Source: an uncultured Lachnospiraceae bacterium (GTDB lineage: Bacteria; Bacillota_A; Clostridia; Lachnospirales; Lachnospiraceae). Taken from it: a stretch of 56,435 bases of DNA. The stretch covers positions 1 through 56,435 of the forward strand of contig CAMWMM010000001.1 in NCBI GenBank assembly GCA_947175285.1. Direction: 5' to 3'. This document shows positions 1 to 8,572 of the stretch, one piece after another. Positions within the stretch are counted from its first letter, which is position 1. Each line of letters opens with the position of its first letter. A program made the position numbers and the translations under genes. The notes beneath the pieces are model-generated. The model ran no database searches and had not been told where the DNA came from. It saw only the letters and a list, made by a program, of their open reading frames with translations.

Positions 1-2
1 TT

Positions 3-978
3 GGAGGACTAATAGATAATCACCCTTCGGTTATGATGATTCATTATGACAAATTGAATGAAGATATCTTTTGGCTGTGTGTTTATTTATCGATGGAAAA
101 AGCAGAGGATATTTTGACCTTATTTTGGACAATTATGGATAAAAATGCGTTGGATAATCCAGCGGCGTTTAGCGAGAAATTTAGTAGTTTATTAGTATGT
201 GGAAATAAATACACATCTCAGGAATTGTTTATCATGTTTTATATTGCATATATGTATATGTATGGAAAAGATATAACAGAAACTGATATTAAAGATATGG
301 TTATTTATTGGGGCCACATTTTATGGAATGTGAAGAGTTAGAAAATTGTGTAAAGTGGCTTGGAGGGGATATAACATGCAATATTATTAATGTGATTCGG
401 AATATATGTATGGTAAAAGGATCTGAATTTAAAAGGAGGAGGTTGGATAAGGGGGGATTGAGAAAAACAACCTGTTACAATATGTTAAGACATCCTTCGA
501 TTAATAAAAGAAATTTTGTAAAATGTGATAGATTAATTGTTAGGTTCGAAGATTTGAAATGTAATCCTAGGGAGACTTTATTAAAAATTTGTGATACGTG
601 GGGAATTAATTGGTCGGATACGCTTTTGGAAACAACTTGCAAAGGAAAACCCCAATCTGTTAACAATCGTGAACGTGAAATAAGCGGTTTTGATTTAGAG
701 CCAGTTTATAATACATATGAAAAATATTTTTCTGAATTTGACAGATTCCGAATTATGTTAATCAGCTCGCCATATCAAAAAAATATGGATATTCATATGT
801 TAAAATATCTATGTTTTCTAATAGAGAATTACAGGATATATTCTATAAAAAATTTTGTTTTGAAAATATGTTAGAGTTTGAAAATTCAAGGGAAAGATTT
901 GAATATTATTTACAAAGAAAACATATAATTGAGATTCAGTTGCGGAAAGTAAGATTGTCAGAACATGATGATACCTAG
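3..978 (+). pseudogene. Sulfotransferase-like protein, broken by two frameshifts; 5' end cut by the window edge
   Basis: Reading is open from base 3 with no start, so the N-terminus lies outside the window. The coding sense runs in one frame to a G4 run at 310-313, in a second frame from 314 (PHFMECEELENC...) to about 805, and in a third frame from about 808 (FSNRELQDIFYKK...) to a TAG at 976-978. Joined, this gives about 325 residues. The middle part carries RFEDLKCNPRETLLKICD, which resembles the C-terminal half of sulfotransferases (RxEDL ... P ... TL ... I). The segment GGLIDNHPSVMM at the edge also fits that family as I remember it. One missing G at 310-313 and one indel near 805-811 would restore the frame. 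Decay, phase variation or sequencing error are all possible. The function is inferred from motifs only. The stop codon lies in the outer edge of the palindromic element that follows. Confidence 0.5.
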
Positions 979-1159
979 TACAGCATTGCCTAAATAACGG
1001 TGAAAAACAGTGCCTGATATTTGTGTCAGGACAAGGCGGAGGAAGGAGGCAATGCGGTGGCATTGTTGACTGACGACAACATAAGGACTGTGTCAGTCCT
1101 TTGTACTGGCGCAAATATCAGGTGCTGTATTCACCGTTATTTGCGCAATGCTGTACTAG
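975..1159. repeat. 185-bp palindromic element with ~48-bp terminal inverted repeats
   Basis: The left arm (975-1023) and right arm (1112-1159) are near-perfect reverse complements, beginning CTAGTACAGCATTGC and ending GCAATGCTGTACTAG. The arms share AAATAACGGTGAA and CCTGATATTTG. Inside are further small hairpins: CAATGC-GGTG-GCATTG (1050-1065) and AAGGACTG-TGT-CAGTCCTT (1083-1101). The outer CTAG on both sides could be a 4-bp target duplication or part of the repeat. There is no open reading frame of note inside. It looks like a MITE-type or other non-autonomous hairpin element, and would form one long structured RNA if transcribed. Confidence 0.7.
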
Positions 1160-1171
1160 TGTACTGTACCA

Positions 1172-1200
1172 TTAATATTTTATGAAATGCTGCCTATAGT
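1172..1200 (+). promoter_or_regulatory. Possible sigma-70-type promoter of the glycan locus
   Basis: TTAATA (1172-1177), a 17-base spacer and TATAGT (1195-1200) fit a weak vegetative promoter. It lies in the gap between the palindromic element and the first intact gene. Other AT-rich hexamer pairs exist nearby, so this is only a candidate. Confidence 0.3.
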
Positions 1201-1311
1201 TTCATTAAATTATTGAATTTGATATTTTAAATAATTTTGTATTTTGGGGTAAATGTAGTGATGGTTATTGAATAGTATGTGATCTGAACAGCAAAAGGAG
1301 AGGAGAAACAA

Positions 1312-2088
1312 ATGCGTTGGGAAAAAGAGTTATCGGTCGCAAAGGAAGCCGCGACAGAGGCGGGCAAAAAAATTATTGAGATATATAATTTGGGAGAATT
1401 TGGCACAGTTTATAAGGACGATTGCTCTCCGCTTACGTTGGCTGACAGGGAAGCAAATTTAGTTATTATGCAAAAACTAAAACAGAAATTTCCTGATTAT
1501 GCAATTCTGTCAGAGGAAGAAAAAGATAACGGGGAGCGATTGAAAAATGATTACTGTTTTATTGTGGATCCTCTGGATGGAACAAAAGAGTTTATAAAGA
1601 GAAACGGACAGTTTACAGTGAATATTGCGTTGTCTTATAAAGGAAAATCTGTCATGGGGGTCATATATGTGCCGGTTTTGGAGGAACTGTATTGGGCATC
1701 AGAGAAAGAAGGGGCGTATTTAAGTATTCGCGGCAAGACAGAAAGGATACAGGTGTCGGACAGAAAAAAAGATATCCGAGTGGTTATGAGCAATTCGCAT
1801 GGTTGTGCTGAAATGGATGATTTAATAAGGAAAAACAACCTTGTCAATTATGTGAAGATGGGAAGTTCCTTAAAAGGTTGTGTGGTAGCAAAGGGTGATG
1901 CGGAGATATATTACCGTTTCAATCCGACGATGGAATGGGATACTGCAGCAATGCAGTGTATCGCTGAAGAAGCAGGCGCTATTTTTATGCAAATGGATGA
2001 TACACCAATGTGTTATAACCGTGAAAATTGTTTGAACGCCAAGGGATTTTATATTATTAATTGTTTGGAGAATAAAATGCAGGTGTAA
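1312..2088 (+). CDS. cysQ: 3'(2'),5'-bisphosphate nucleotidase (PAP phosphatase), inositol-monophosphatase superfamily
   Basis: Likely hydrolyses 3'-phosphoadenosine 5'-phosphate (PAP), the by-product of PAPS-dependent sulfotransferases, to AMP and phosphate in the cytoplasm. The 258 residues match the usual CysQ length. Metal-site motifs are all present: SEEE (67-70), DPLDGTKEF (86-94) and EWDTAAMQ...EEAGA (208-223). TLADREAN (42-49) matches the CysQ substrate-loop region. The start ATG follows AGGAGAGGAG at good spacing. It is the first intact gene of the locus. With sulfotransferase-like genes downstream and a PAPS-making operon at 36-42 kb, a role in PAP removal is more likely than inositol phosphate metabolism, though inositol monophosphatase activity cannot be excluded from sequence alone. 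Confidence 0.85.
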   Translation: MRWEKELSVAKEAATEAGKKIIEIYNLGEFGTVYKDDCSPLTLADREANLVIMQKLKQKFPDYAILSEEEKDNGERLKNDYCFIVDPLDGTKEFIKRNGQFTVNIALSYKGKSVMGVIYVPVLEELYWASEKEGAYLSIRGKTERIQVSDRKKDIRVVMSNSHGCAEMDDLIRKNNLVNYVKMGSSLKGCVVAKGDAEIYYRFNPTMEWDTAAMQCIAEEAGAIFMQMDDTPMCYNRENCLNAKGFYIINCLENKMQV

Positions 2089-2122
2089 TTGCTAGGCGTA
2101 TGGAGAAACAGCTGATTACAGG

Positions 2123-3049
2123 ATGATTTATTGGGGAGTGTGGGGATTGGACGTAATTAAAGTATGGAAGATGATCAATAATGTGCTTAATTATATCAAT
2201 GATTTTAATTCTGGATTCAAGGAACAGTCAATGCTTGATATGGATCTCCTGATATCGTACATACAAAATATGTATGAAATAGGAATGACAGATGCAGCAT
2301 ATTGGCAGGACACAGAGGTTGATTTTCCGATAATCAGAGAATGTGTTGAGAGAGTCCATAAGGCAGGAATTTCAGACGATTACACCGAGATATATGACAT
2401 AGTGAATTATGATCTGTCAAGACGAATCAGATGTGTAGCAGATGTGATTTTTGATAAAGATATTGTTGAACTACAGACTTATTTCTGGAACATCAATAAA
2501 AATGCTTTAAAAATGCGCTATCCCGAAATTCTTGAAGATATAGAGAAGATTCCGATGGAAAGGGAGCAGCAATGCTACCGTTCTTATGGAATAAGGGGAA
2601 GGGTTGTTTATAGAACGGAAAAGGAAAACGAGTGCGATTTGTATTCTGGTTATAATCCGATTGGATTGTCTAGGCGTATGATGGAGATGATTAATGTCAG
2701 AAAATACAAAAAAATATATATATGGGGAAGTAATACGGGATTTGAAGCCAATGGAATTGTACAGCCAGCAGAAGGGAAAATAGAAGTAACAATATATATT
2801 GACAATTTAGCAGAATTTAAGCAGGTGTTATTAAATACATCACGAACAGGCGTATTGCTATATCCAGATATAAAATACCGTTTTCATATGGGTTTAAGGG
2901 ATCTAATAGAAAATTTTGACCTGCAGAAAAAAGATGATTCGTATATTTATGTTTGTGGCAGCGGTGGGGAAGATGTCAGTATTTTGAGACAATTTATATG
3001 TAATAATTTCATTAATAGTAATATAGAGGCAATCGATGAAAGAGGATGA
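2123..3049 (+). CDS. Protein of unknown function, paralogous to its downstream neighbour
   Basis: A 308-residue soluble protein that I do not recognise. The middle holds SGYNPIGLSRRMMEMINV (about 172-190) followed by KKIYIWGSNTGFE, a beta strand and turn like a nucleotide-binding fold. The C-terminus has SYIYVCGSGG. The next gene shows the same order (SSANPWMEGADLADGM, then ICVLGFSGGY), so the two are diverged paralogues. The arrangement faintly recalls the N-terminal part of Maf/DUF115-type proteins involved in nonulosonic acid transfer to flagellin, but this is a weak impression. The start is uncertain: the ATG at 2123 has a poor ribosome site, while GGGGAG at 2133-2138 would favour a TTG at 2147. 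Confidence 0.55.
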   Translation: MIYWGVWGLDVIKVWKMINNVLNYINDFNSGFKEQSMLDMDLLISYIQNMYEIGMTDAAYWQDTEVDFPIIRECVERVHKAGISDDYTEIYDIVNYDLSRRIRCVADVIFDKDIVELQTYFWNINKNALKMRYPEILEDIEKIPMEREQQCYRSYGIRGRVVYRTEKENECDLYSGYNPIGLSRRMMEMINVRKYKKIYIWGSNTGFEANGIVQPAEGKIEVTIYIDNLAEFKQVLLNTSRTGVLLYPDIKYRFHMGLRDLIENFDLQKKDDSYIYVCGSGGEDVSILRQFICNNFINSNIEAIDERG

Positions 3050-3968
3050 GGTTTATTCATTAAGGAAAGCAAGGCAGCAAATTATTGAAATATGCAGGGA
3101 GATTTGTATACAGAGATGGGGAATGGCAGATAGGCATTGGAAGCTGTTTGAGACGGAATTGATGCAGCCTGCTTTTTCGGAATTAATTGGTAGCATATTT
3201 TTTAAAGAATGTAAAATATGTATAGCGAAAAAGAATTATATGCGGGTTCATGATTTGCTGCAGTACGATATTGATTTGAATATTGCTGCCCAATTGTTGC
3301 AGCTTAGTGAAGAAAGCAGGATAACGTTAGCTAAAAAAGCTAAAAAGCAGAATATGGAGACATTAGAAAAATATCATAAAAAAATATTTGCATCAATCCA
3401 GGATGTGAAGAAGTCAGCACGTATTAAATTTTCTTATACTGGGACTGAAAATATTAGTATATATGTGAGGGAAAAGAAATGTGAATATAAACTGTTTAGC
3501 AGCGCCAATCCTTGGATGGAAGGTGCAGATTTGGCAGATGGAATGAAAGCAGAAAATCCAAAAGAAATTTGCGTGTTGGGGTTTAGTGGTGGATATGTGG
3601 TTAATGAATTGGCAAAAAGATTTGAACAGGCAAAAATTAAGGTATATCTGCCGAATATAGATATTTTCAAGGTCATTATAGATAATATATTAGTCTGTAA
3701 TATTCTACAGAATAAAAATATAGAGTTCTATCCAGATCCTATGGGGCTGATGTTTTTTGTGAAAATATGGGAGAGTGTGGGACAATATGAAGATTTTGCT
3801 TTTTATATCGACAGATCAGAATTGAGAGCGTGTGTAGGAGACCAGATAGTAACGGACAGGCTGATTAGAGAAAGCAAACAGGTGCAGTGCCGCGGATTGG
3901 GAATATCTAGAGCTAAAGATTTAGTGGGGATTAGGATCGAACAATATATTATGAACTTAATTAAGTAG
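3036..3968 (+). CDS. Protein of unknown function, paralogue of the preceding gene
   Basis: A 310-residue soluble protein. The N-terminal half is helical and charged (RKARQQIIEICREI). The second half has SSANPWMEGADLADGM followed by EICVLGFSGGYVVNELAKRF and a strand IKVYLPNIDIF, as in a Rossmann-like fold. This block aligns by eye with the preceding protein. It overlaps the end of the upstream gene by 14 bases and has AGAGG just before its ATG, so the two are translationally coupled and probably act together. A Maf/DUF115-like relation is possible but not demonstrable here. Nothing marks it as an enzyme of known reaction. Confidence 0.55.
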   Translation: MKEDEVYSLRKARQQIIEICREICIQRWGMADRHWKLFETELMQPAFSELIGSIFFKECKICIAKKNYMRVHDLLQYDIDLNIAAQLLQLSEESRITLAKKAKKQNMETLEKYHKKIFASIQDVKKSARIKFSYTGTENISIYVREKKCEYKLFSSANPWMEGADLADGMKAENPKEICVLGFSGGYVVNELAKRFEQAKIKVYLPNIDIFKVIIDNILVCNILQNKNIEFYPDPMGLMFFVKIWESVGQYEDFAFYIDRSELRACVGDQIVTDRLIRESKQVQCRGLGISRAKDLVGIRIEQYIMNLIK

Positions 3969-4001
3969 ACTAATAAATATGTATGTAGGGGAATACATAA
4001 A

Positions 4002-5132
4002 ATGCAGAAAAATATTCTTGTAACAAGAAGTTCCATGCCTGAATTCGAGGAGTATATGGAACAGATACGACCTCTGTGGGAGTCGCATTGGTTGACAAAT
4101 ATGGGAACTTTTCATAAGCAATTGGAGAAAGCATTAAAAGATTATTTGGAAGTACCGCAGTTATCTTTGATTGTGAATGGTCATATGGCATTGGAACTTG
4201 CAATACAGGCCATGGAATTTCCAGAAGGGGCAGAAGTGATCACTACTCCATTCACTTTTATATCAACAACACACGCAATTATTCGTAATCGGTTGAAACC
4301 CGTGTTTTGTGACGTTAAACTATCAGATTATACAATTGACGAAAGTAAAATTGAGGAATTGATTACGGAAAAGACAGTTGCTATCCTGCCAGTTCATGTG
4401 TATGGAAATATTTGTAATGTGGAAGATATACAGAAAATCGCTGACAAGTATAATTTAAAAGTAATTTACGATGCGGCGCATGCCTTTGGCGAGAAATGTA
4501 AGGGTGTGGGAGTGGGGAATTTTGGAGATGCATCAGCATTTAGTTTTCATGCAACGAAAGTATTTAATACGATTGAAGGCGGAGCAGTTGCTTTTAGGGA
4601 AAAAAGTCTGTATGAAAAATTATATAATTTAAAAAATTTCGGCATTCGATCGGAAGAAGTTGTAGCCGAAGTAGGGATGAACGCAAAGATGAACGAATTT
4701 TGTGCAGGAATGGGATTATGTAATTTGAAATATGTAGAAAAGAATATCAATTTAAGGAAGCAGCGGATTTCTTATTATATGGATAAAATGAAAGAAATAC
4801 CATGGATAAGATTTTGTGAACGGGACACAAAACAGAATGTATATTCGTACGGATATTTTCCGATCTTATTTGATTCACAAGCATTCGGTTTGGAAATACG
4901 AGATATTGTCTGTAATAAATTAAGGGCGCAGGATATATACCCGCGTAAATATTTTTATCCAATAACGGCAGATGCGGCATGTTTTAAAAACAAGTATAGG
5001 AAACTTCCCTTGAAAAATGCCAGATATATAAGCAGTAATATTCTCGTACTGCCATTATATCCGGAATTAGAATATGAAATTATAGATCGGATTGTAGATA
5101 TCATACAGGATACTATGGATTCAAAGCGATAA
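4002..5132 (+). CDS. DegT/DnrJ/EryC1/StrS-family PLP-dependent sugar aminotransferase
   Basis: Expected to transfer an amino group to a keto nucleotide sugar, giving an amino-deoxysugar donor. It has 376 residues, the family's usual size. The PLP lysine sits in SFHATKVFNTIEGG (K186). IYDAAHAFG (about 155-163) supplies the ring-nitrogen aspartate D157. NGHMALELA (59-67) replaces the more usual SGTxAL phosphate-binding loop. The ATG follows AGGGGGA at good spacing. No dehydratase that would make its keto-sugar substrate lies in the window, so the substrate must come from genes elsewhere. The exact sugar cannot be assigned. Confidence 0.85.
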   Translation: MQKNILVTRSSMPEFEEYMEQIRPLWESHWLTNMGTFHKQLEKALKDYLEVPQLSLIVNGHMALELAIQAMEFPEGAEVITTPFTFISTTHAIIRNRLKPVFCDVKLSDYTIDESKIEELITEKTVAILPVHVYGNICNVEDIQKIADKYNLKVIYDAAHAFGEKCKGVGVGNFGDASAFSFHATKVFNTIEGGAVAFREKSLYEKLYNLKNFGIRSEEVVAEVGMNAKMNEFCAGMGLCNLKYVEKNINLRKQRISYYMDKMKEIPWIRFCERDTKQNVYSYGYFPILFDSQAFGLEIRDIVCNKLRAQDIYPRKYFYPITADAACFKNKYRKLPLKNARYISSNILVLPLYPELEYEIIDRIVDIIQDTMDSKR

Positions 5133-5163
5133 ATCAATTAGTTGAAAATTGGGGATAAGATTG

Positions 5164-6234
5164 ATGAAGAAGATTTTTTTGCATATAGGGACATTTAAGA
5201 CCGGAAGCACTGCATTGCAATTTCATATGCATCAGAATAAAAGGTTGCTTTTGCAGAAAGACTTTTATTATGGCGATTATTTTGACAACTATTATTTGCA
5301 TTCTAATCTCTGTTATGGTCTGCTGAAAGAGGCTTTAGTTGATTATGGAATATTTAAAAAGTATGAAAATCACCCGAGATTTCTTAATGTTGCAGAAGAA
5401 CCCGAAAGCGTGGTTAAAAGGATAAAGGAAAATTCAAAGGAATACGGTAAGATCATTATCTCCTGCGAGGCTTTTTTTGCGGATGCTTTCCGCACTCTGG
5501 CGGGGCTGCGGGTTTCAATACCTGATGAGGAAAATAAAGCGGTTAATAGATTTATGAGAATGCGTTTGAGGGAACTTCTTTCAGAAATCTCAGAAGATAT
5601 TACTATCATATGCTATTTGCGGAGACAGGATTTGTTTATAGAATCACAGTATAACCAGTACTGTAAAAATATATGGTATGGTGATGAAAATGAGGAATTG
5701 CCTACGTTTAAAAAATTTGTTGGGTATCGTCCGGTTGAATTGGAATATTTAACAGTATTAAATGAATGGCAGGCAATATTTAGAGATGCCGATTTTATTG
5801 TCAGACCATACGAAAAGGGAGTATCAGGGTATGATTTGATAACCGATTTTTATGTAAATGTTTTAAATATTAAGGATTTACGATGTTTTGAATGCATTGA
5901 GGAGAATAAGGCCAATTTGCGTTTGGACAGGGATGTCCTGGAATACAAAAGGAACTTGAAAATGTACAATATGCGTATGAACCATCTGTTGAAAGAATAT
6001 TCCGTGCAGCTGCCCCAGATTAGGGATTATGCTTATTGGGAGGATGATGAACGGAGAATATTCATGGAGCAGTATGATGGGCAAAACCGGCAGGTGGCAA
6101 AAAAATTTTTAAGCCCAGGCAGGGAATATTTATTTGAAGATGTGAATTATACTTTTCCGCAATATAAGGGATTGGAAAAAGAAAGAATCTTTGAAATTAC
6201 AAGATGGTTGTTTGATAAGATAAATGCAGTGTAG
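5164..6234 (+). CDS. Sulfotransferase-like protein
   Basis: Likely PAPS-dependent sulfotransferase acting on a glycan. From the ATG at 5164 it has 356 residues; GGGGA at 5151-5155 supports this start over an in-frame TTG at 5149. The N-terminus has LHIGTFKTGSTALQ (6-19), matching the 5'-phosphosulfate loop (hiGxxKTGTTxLQ). YLRRQDLFIESQYNQ (151-165) matches the 3'-phosphate-binding segment of the same family. The C-terminal third is rich in acidic and aromatic residues with no recognised domain. It lies between an aminotransferase and another sulfotransferase-clan gene, downstream of cysQ. The acceptor sugar is unknown. Nucleoside kinases share the P-loop but not the second motif. Confidence 0.7.
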   Translation: MKKIFLHIGTFKTGSTALQFHMHQNKRLLLQKDFYYGDYFDNYYLHSNLCYGLLKEALVDYGIFKKYENHPRFLNVAEEPESVVKRIKENSKEYGKIIISCEAFFADAFRTLAGLRVSIPDEENKAVNRFMRMRLRELLSEISEDITIICYLRRQDLFIESQYNQYCKNIWYGDENEELPTFKKFVGYRPVELEYLTVLNEWQAIFRDADFIVRPYEKGVSGYDLITDFYVNVLNIKDLRCFECIEENKANLRLDRDVLEYKRNLKMYNMRMNHLLKEYSVQLPQIRDYAYWEDDERRIFMEQYDGQNRQVAKKFLSPGREYLFEDVNYTFPQYKGLEKERIFEITRWLFDKINAV

Positions 6235-6248
6235 AAAGGAAGATGGTA

Positions 6249-7541
6249 ATGATAAGGGATATGGAGTTGACAAATAGATTTTCGGAATTATATGAAAAGC
6301 CAGTATACTTGTATGGTGCAGGATATGTAGGGAAAATTGCGCTGAGAATATTTAATGAATTTGGAATAAAGCCAATTGCTTTTGGAGATTCGAATTCTGC
6401 ATTGAAAGGCAGCATTATTGAAGACATTTCGGTTAAGAGTCTGGATGAGTTATTGAATATTGCAAGTGAAAAAGAAATAATAATTGTCATTACAACAATG
6501 TCGGAACGATACGAAAGCATTGTTTCCATATTACAGAATAATAAGATGCAGTGTGAACAGATGTATACTTTTACAGGTTTTTTATATGCTGCATATTTTA
6601 ACCTCGACCGTTATGGAGAGAGTAATAAATTACAGATTCTAAAAAATGCATGGATTAATAATCAGGTTCTGATACGAAACCAGGTTCAGGCAAAGATTGA
6701 TATATACAAATTACTTTTACAGAATCCGGACGATAAAACACCGGTTATTGTATATCAGCCTGGAAAGGTTGGCTCCAATACTGTTCACTATTCGTTGGTA
6801 AAATGCGGTGTAAAAGCGATCCATTCGCACGGTATAGAATATCCGTCCATATTCAGCAGAAATCCAGCAATGAAACAGGGATTAATTGAATGCATCAAGT
6901 CGGTGAAGAAAGTAAAAATGATAACGCTTGTCAGAGAACCGATTTCCAAGGACATAGGACATTTTTTTCAGAAGATAGATTTCGAACTACCTGATGCAGG
7001 TTGGATTATTAAAGGATTGTTGGCGAAGAGTTTCCAACAAAGTTTTTTAAATTATTTATCCATAGTTTCTCCGTTTGATTTTACGGAACATGGTCAAAAA
7101 CAGGAGTTTGAGAAAAAACTGATTTGTCATATTGATACAATTGGGCAGAGGAATGTAAATGGCGCCTTGTGGGGTTGGTTTGATGAGGAATTGAAGAATA
7201 ATCTTGGTATAGACATCTTAAAAGAAAAGTTTGATGCAGAGAGGGGGTATTCAATAATCAATCATGACAATATAGAACTGCTTGTGATAAAACTGGAGAA
7301 ATTAAATGGACTTGAAGGTGTGATAGGGGATTTTATAGGGAATCAACAATTCAAAATATTGAATGACAATGTAGCAGAAACAAAATCGTATAAATATATT
7401 TACAGACAGTTTCAAGAGGAAGTTGTCCTGCCGCGGGAATATGTGAATTTTTATTATAATGACAATCCATATACAAATCATTTTTATAGCGCAGATGAGA
7501 GGGCTGCATATTATGAAAAATGGAAAAAACATTTTAATTGA
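6249..7541 (+). CDS. Rossmann module fused to an NKWYS-type (capsular polysaccharide/sulfotransferase-clan) domain
   Basis: About 430 residues in two parts. Residues ~18-110 form the small module shared across this locus (VYLYGAGYVGKIA ... FGDSN ... IIIVITT). Residues ~165-400 resemble the putative capsular polysaccharide synthesis family (NKWYS), which belongs to the sulfotransferase P-loop clan: VIVYQPGKVGSNTVHYSL, then HSHGIEY, then TLVREPISKDIGHFFQ, then GALWGWFDEEL...GID. These are a phosphate loop and a 3'-phosphate-type arginine/serine motif. I infer that it transfers sulfate, or another activated group, to the glycan. AAAGGA at 6235-6240 favours the ATG at 6249 over the one at 6243. 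The next gene begins in the stop region of this one. Confidence 0.65.
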   Translation: MIRDMELTNRFSELYEKPVYLYGAGYVGKIALRIFNEFGIKPIAFGDSNSALKGSIIEDISVKSLDELLNIASEKEIIIVITTMSERYESIVSILQNNKMQCEQMYTFTGFLYAAYFNLDRYGESNKLQILKNAWINNQVLIRNQVQAKIDIYKLLLQNPDDKTPVIVYQPGKVGSNTVHYSLVKCGVKAIHSHGIEYPSIFSRNPAMKQGLIECIKSVKKVKMITLVREPISKDIGHFFQKIDFELPDAGWIIKGLLAKSFQQSFLNYLSIVSPFDFTEHGQKQEFEKKLICHIDTIGQRNVNGALWGWFDEELKNNLGIDILKEKFDAERGYSIINHDNIELLVIKLEKLNGLEGVIGDFIGNQQFKILNDNVAETKSYKYIYRQFQEEVVLPREYVNFYYNDNPYTNHFYSADERAAYYEKWKKHFN

Positions 7542-7564
7542 CAGATTTTAATATGGAGGACGAA

Positions 7565-8503
7565 ATGATGGAAGATGTACTGGTCAGCGTGCGTATGGTT
7601 ACATATAACCAGGAAAAATATATTGCAGAAGCAATCGAAAGCGTACTAAGACAAAAGGTAAATTTTCGTTATGAACTAATAATAGGAGAAGATGCATCTA
7701 CGGATGGAACGGCGGCTATTGTGGATCGGTATCAATCAGAATATCCTGATATAATCAGGGTGTTTCACCGAAAGAAAAATCTTGGCATGCTTGAGAATAA
7801 TAAACGCGTAATGCGGGCGTGTCGAGGAAAATATGTGGCCGCCTTGGCAGGAGATGACTACTGGGTTTATCAGTATAAATTGCAAAAACAGGTTGATTAT
7901 CTTGAAGAACATGATGATGTGACAGGAACTGCCCATAATGTATATAGTGTTGATGATGAAGGGAGAGAAGCGGCTCCGGAATATGCCATATATATGCGGA
8001 AAGGGTACATTTACAACAAATGGTATGCCATGAATCTTAAGCATGAAGTGGGACATACAGCAAGTTATGTTTACAGAAATATCAGGTATCTGTTGGGCAA
8101 GGAACAATGGGAGGCCTTTTTGAACTGTAGACTAAATGTGGATGTCAGGGTATCTTATACATTGGCGATGCTGGGGAAGATCGTCTACTTTGATGAGATA
8201 TGGTCATGCAGCAGAAGGCTGCTTAAAGGAGATAGCTGGCTGGCAACAACATATCAAAGGAATTTGTTGTATTTCTATTTTGATATGGATCTTGAAGCCT
8301 GTCGATATCTGAAGGAAGTGTTTGGGGTGAAGGTTGATCCTTCCAATAATCTACGTGATAAATTGAAACAGGCGGATAATTTGGCTGTACAGACACCAAC
8401 AAAGGAAAATATAGCGGTTGCTATCCAAATAAATATTGCATATTTACTGTTTTTGTTAAAAAAAGGACTTAGGAGAATCAAGGATTACTATTTTAAAAAG
8501 TAA
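7565..8503 (+). CDS. Family 2 glycosyltransferase (GT-A fold)
   Basis: Inverting sugar transferase using a nucleotide-sugar donor. The N-terminal GT-A domain is clear: VSVRMVTYNQEKYIAEAIES, then IIGEDASTDGT, then NLGMLENNKRVMRACRGKY, then ALAGDDYW, which is the DxD-like metal site. The rest (about 115-310) is less conserved, with a basic C-terminus (KKGLRRIKDYYFKK) that may rest on the membrane surface. GGAGGA at 7555-7560 sets the start at ATG 7565 or 7568 rather than an upstream TTG overlapping the previous gene. Donor and acceptor are unknown. Confidence 0.85.
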   Translation: MMEDVLVSVRMVTYNQEKYIAEAIESVLRQKVNFRYELIIGEDASTDGTAAIVDRYQSEYPDIIRVFHRKKNLGMLENNKRVMRACRGKYVAALAGDDYWVYQYKLQKQVDYLEEHDDVTGTAHNVYSVDDEGREAAPEYAIYMRKGYIYNKWYAMNLKHEVGHTASYVYRNIRYLLGKEQWEAFLNCRLNVDVRVSYTLAMLGKIVYFDEIWSCSRRLLKGDSWLATTYQRNLLYFYFDMDLEACRYLKEVFGVKVDPSNNLRDKLKQADNLAVQTPTKENIAVAIQINIAYLLFLLKKGLRRIKDYYFKK

Positions 8504-8572
8504 CTGAAATTGAGATGTGTGGATATATGTGTTGAAGAACAGATTATAATTTGCAAGGAATATTTTAATTGT

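Noticed and set aside
1312..2088. Inositol monophosphatase (SuhB-type) as the name for the first intact gene
   Set aside because: The substrate-loop wording and the PAPS/sulfotransferase context favour CysQ, though the two share the same active site.
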